Shown here piece after piece: positions 14,016 through 16,314 of a stretch of DNA of 16,314 nt. The stretch is from Deltaproteobacteria bacterium (GTDB lineage: Bacteria; Desulfobacterota; Desulfomonilia; UBA1062), in contig JALNWY010000060.1 of assembly GCA_023230665.1 (NCBI GenBank), positions 1-16,314 of the forward strand, read 5' to 3'. The stretch's first letter is position 1; each line of letters begins with the position of its first letter. Position numbers and translations under genes: made by a program. The notes beneath the pieces are model-generated. The model did not search any database, was not told the DNA's origin, and was given only the letters and a program-made list of their open reading frames with translations.

Positions 14016-14918
14016 TTACCGGGCCGCAGCCTTGTTTGCCGACAGGTATGGCCTGCCGGCGAAAAACGGGCTCTTCTGCTCGGCCATCCGGTTCATTGCC
14101 CTGTTGAGAAAGGGGATGAACCTCTGCGCGGCCTGTGCGTTGCCCTCGGCATTGGGATGGTCTCTCCTGCCGACACGCGAAGGATACCGGAGCCAGTTGG
14201 AGACACCGTCGGCAGTGAGGATGTCGTAATAGTCGAAGACCACCACGTTCATCAGCGGGTAGCCGCGGAGCCACCCTGAATGGAAATGCTTCAGCCAGTT
14301 GTTGAAGGAGCGGATCCGCTTGCCCGCCTCCTCGGTGGCAGCCTGGTCCGGCTTTCCCAGGATGCGGCCGATGATCCCCTTGGGAGAATCAGGCCTTACC
14401 AGAGGCGGCGCAGTGACGGCAATGAACAGGGTGTCCGGCTCTTTCAGGAAATGATCCAGCAGGGCCGTATATGCAGCCTTATAGTTGGCAATGGTTTTTT
14501 TCCAGGAATCCGGGTTGCCGGGTCCGGCCCCCTCTTCTTCGATCCAGCTCGCAGAAGACGCCGGCTGAAACACGATTACCCGGTTTATGGTCTCATCGCT
14601 GAAGAGCTTGTCCTGGTGCCGCGTGGTAAGGATCTTTTTCATCTGGTCGCGGAATCTCCGGTTCCACTGGCAGACATTGGTGCCTGTCGCAATCTTCGAG
14701 CTGTTCGCTGCCTCGTGGGCCACATAGTTGTTCTGCGAGAGCAGGGTCCTGAGCCCCCCCCCGTTCGGGTGGCTTCTCAGGATATCAGACTCCCCGATGG
14801 TTCTGCCCGGGCTTGCCATGAGCTCGCCCCCCACCGAGTCATGGATAAAGAGCAGGTCCACAGGGCTGGCGGGTTTGGCTTCAGAATAGGCCGTGAGGTC
14901 GAGTTCTCTGATGTCCAT
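14016..14918 (-). CDS. SGNH-hydrolase-like protein of unknown substrate
   Basis: The 300-residue protein shows an SGNH-like pattern: a hydrophobic strand followed by FIHDSVGGEL at 24-33 (candidate nucleophile S28), a strand ending TAPP at 169-172, and DHPNAEGN at 253-260 (candidate catalytic D253 and H254), the expected order of SGNH blocks I, III and V. The family of FIH-S-G proteins is poorly characterised; esterase or deacetylase activity on a carbohydrate is a guess. No signal peptide is seen. ATG 14918 follows AGGAG by 9 bases and places the first strand near residue 20, so it is preferred to the longer frame from 15035. It stands alone on the minus strand. Confidence 0.65.
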   Translation of the reverse strand: MDIRELDLTAYSEAKPASPVDLLFIHDSVGGELMASPGRTIGESDILRSHPNGGGLRTLLSQNNYVAHEAANSSKIATGTNVCQWNRRFRDQMKKILTTRHQDKLFSDETINRVIVFQPASSASWIEEEGAGPGNPDSWKKTIANYKAAYTALLDHFLKEPDTLFIAVTAPPLVRPDSPKGIIGRILGKPDQAATEEAGKRIRSFNNWLKHFHSGWLRGYPLMNVVVFDYYDILTADGVSNWLRYPSRVGRRDHPNAEGNAQAAQRFIPFLNRAMNRMAEQKSPFFAGRPYLSANKAAAR

Positions 14919-15078
14919 GCCCTTTGCTCCTGTGCAAAAACGCTGCCGCGCGTGATGGCGAACGCGATTCTGCGGCCCCTGGTTGCCGGACCAATGCTCT
15001 GGAGCCCTGGGCTCAGCTTCAAGCCGGAATATCAAAGGGAATGCGGCCTGCCATCAAAGTGCTCCTGGAAGCAGCCTT

Positions 15079-15107
15079 GAAAAGAAAGACTCAAGAACAC
15101 CTGTCAA
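15079..15107 (-). promoter_or_regulatory. Possible promoter of the SGNH-like gene
   Basis: On the minus strand a perfect -35 TTGACA (15107-15102) is followed after 17 bases by CTTTTC, a poor -10. The implied leader to the ATG at 14918 is about 155 bases. Confidence 0.25.
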
Positions 15108-15211
15108 TAAAGCCCCCCACAATCAGCGGAGTATTCATGACCACCCGGACCGGTGACAAAATCCGCACTTTTCATTACCAGAAGGTAGCCGGTCTTTCCT
15201 TTTCGTTATCG

Positions 15212-15236
15212 TGGTGGAAAATTCCACCATAGTGGA
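15212..15236. repeat. Three alternating GTGGA/TCCAC half-sites around an 18-base palindrome
   Basis: TGGTGGAAAATTCCACCA (15212-15229) is a perfect inverted repeat with 8-base arms, and a further AGTGGA follows at 15231-15236. The middle arm can pair with either neighbour, so two mutually exclusive hairpins are possible; equally it could bind a dimeric regulator. No T-run follows on either strand. Confidence 0.45.
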
Positions 15237-15269
15237 GGGCCATCCCTTCCTGCACAGCATGGGCAGATC

Positions 15270-16314
15270 TTACCCGCACTTTTTTATCAGTCCCTTGAAC
15301 CGGGCGTACTCCACCATCCGGCTGAACGCATAGAGCGCGCGCTCCGGGGTCGGATAGGCCGGAACCCCGAGCCGGAGAAAGCCTTCGTGGATGTGGAGCA
15401 TCTCTTTTCTCGTGCCGCCATAGTAACTTACGAACACCGGTTTGTGGGGATGAGCCTTGATGATATCGGCAAAGGCCTCGCTGATGTCGAAGATCGACTC
15501 GGGCATGAGCACGAAGATCATTAAAAGCGCATCAATGTCCTGCTGTTCGAGCAGGCTGGCTGCGATGTGGCTCATGGTCTTTTTCGAGCCGTGCTGCTCC
15601 ACGGCGGACCAGACATCCACCGGATTGCGCACCGGCGCCCAGGCTGGTATGACCTGCCTGAGCTTGCTCAGGGTGGCGGGTTTGAGCGGGGGAATCTCGA
15701 TGCCCAGATCCTCGGCTGCATCCGTAGACACCACGCATCCCATGCCCGTGATGGAGAGCACGCCCATGCGGTTGCCGCGCGGCAGAGGCAGCGACTCGAA
15801 CGCAGAGAGCGTGTCGAAAAAGGCCTCGGAGTCACGTACCCGCACCAGTCCGGTCCTGCGGCAGACTGCTTCGAACACGACATCGGAGCAGGCCAGCGAA
15901 CCGGTATGCGAGGCGACTGCCGCAGCTCCTGCCTCGCTCCGCCCGGATTTCGCCACCACGACAGGCTTTTTGGAGCATGCCGATGCTGCGGCCCTGATAA
16001 ACCGCCCGCCGTCAACAACGCCCTCGAGGTACATGCCGATCGTGGCGGTTTGATCGTCGCCGGCGAGATATTCCAGGAGATCACTCTCGTTGATGTCGGC
16101 CTTGTTGCCGATACAGGCGACCTTGGCGATCCCAAAGGGCCCATAGTCGGCGATCCAGCGACCCCAGCCCGAAGAAAAGACCCCGGACTGTCCGATGAGC
16201 GACACCCCGCCCGGCCGAATCCGTTCGAGCCCTACGATGGAGGTGGCGAGGCCTGCCCCGGGATTGATGATGCCGATGCTATTGGGACCCATGAGCCTCA
16301 GGCCTGTTGCGCGG
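15270..16314 (-). CDS. Acyl-CoA synthetase (ADP-forming) alpha-type subunit, 5' end outside the window
   Basis: The frame is open to the right edge and continues beyond it (RATGLRLMGPNSIGIINPG reads through position 16292, so that Met is not the start). It shows the succinyl-CoA-ligase-like part of NDP-forming acyl-CoA synthetases: GPNSIGIINPG, VSLIGQSGVFS, GNKADI and the phosphohistidine motif ASHTGSLA, about 425 bases from the window end. These enzymes make ATP or GTP from acyl-CoA, ADP and phosphate, or run in reverse. The N-terminal CoA-binding Rossmann domain must lie mostly outside. The protein stops after the second ligase domain (FKGLIKKCG) with no ATP-grasp domain, so it is either the alpha subunit of a two-gene enzyme or lacks its beta partner nearby; none is encoded downstream. 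Confidence 0.85.
   Translation of the reverse strand, partial: RATGLRLMGPNSIGIINPGAGLATSIVGLERIRPGGVSLIGQSGVFSSGWGRWIADYGPFGIAKVACIGNKADINESDLLEYLAGDDQTATIGMYLEGVVDGGRFIRAAASACSKKPVVVAKSGRSEAGAAAVASHTGSLACSDVVFEAVCRRTGLVRVRDSEAFFDTLSAFESLPLPRGNRMGVLSITGMGCVVSTDAAEDLGIEIPPLKPATLSKLRQVIPAWAPVRNPVDVWSAVEQHGSKKTMSHIAASLLEQQDIDALLMIFVLMPESIFDISEAFADIIKAHPHKPVFVSYYGGTRKEMLHIHEGFLRLGVPAYPTPERALYAFSRMVEYARFKGLIKKCG

Larger units (their letters stand above)
14919..15269. other. Intergenic region upstream of the SGNH-like gene
   Basis: No supported gene. It contains a TTGACA box on the minus strand at 15107-15102 and a cluster of TGGTGGA-type half-sites at 15212-15236. The short plus-strand frames here have no ribosome sites and no recognisable product. 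Confidence 0.5.

Noticed and set aside
14280..15080. A 266-codon plus-strand frame
   Set aside because: It is antisense to the SGNH-like gene, has no ribosome site and no recognisable motif.

Overview
The window has two parts of different character. Positions 1 to about 6,400 are visibly AT-richer and hold most of a type I CRISPR-Cas effector operon on the minus strand. Positions of about 7,100 to 16,314 are GC-rich and hold ordinary chromosomal genes. The neighbourhood suggests a deltaproteobacterium (Desulfobacterota): a TIGR03545/TIGR03546 gene pair, an ADP-forming acyl-CoA synthetase subunit, AzlCD and a DUF5610-like protein. The taxon is inferred from gene content only.

CRISPR region, read on the minus strand: a truncated WYL-type regulator (6704-6375), cas5 (6266-5583), cas8 (5593-3509) with a separately translatable small subunit cas11 inside its 3' end (3856-3509), cas7 (3478-2453), cas3 (2460-175), and the start of a RhuM-family gene (169 to beyond base 1). 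Genes overlap or lie within 30 bases of each other and most have strong Shine-Dalgarno sites, so this looks like one transcript. The proteins are most like subtype I-C (Cas5c/Csd-type Cas5, Csd1-like Cas8, Csd2/Csh2-like Cas7). The locus differs from a textbook I-C operon in four ways. cas3 is last of the effector genes instead of first. Cas8 is long (694 residues). Cas5 appears to lack the residues that make I-C Cas5 the crRNA-processing nuclease. A RhuM gene follows cas3 within 5 bases. No CRISPR array, cas6, cas4, cas1 or cas2 is visible; any would have to lie left of base 1 or elsewhere.

The stretch 6705-7178 has no convincing gene, but it holds a hairpin flanked by A and T runs, a short palindrome and a promoter for the next gene. 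Then come a DUF5610-like protein (7179-7670, +), a MalY/PatB-type PLP enzyme (8912-7746, -), a DUF4412-like protein with no visible signal peptide (8995-10002, +), TIGR03545 and TIGR03546 (11881-10142 and 12404-11892, -), a decayed AMP-dependent acyl-CoA ligase (about 12480-12790, +), azlD and azlC (13132-12806 and 13903-13136, -), an SGNH-hydrolase-like protein (14918-14016, -), and the 3' part of an ADP-forming acyl-CoA synthetase alpha-type subunit (16314-15270, -).

In the CRISPR part, Cas5, Cas7, Cas8 and Cas11 would form the crRNA-guided Cascade complex, and Cas3 would be recruited to unwind and cut target DNA. The best leads are the internal cas11 start, the apparently nuclease-dead Cas5, the linked RhuM gene and the broken WYL regulator at the head of the operon.
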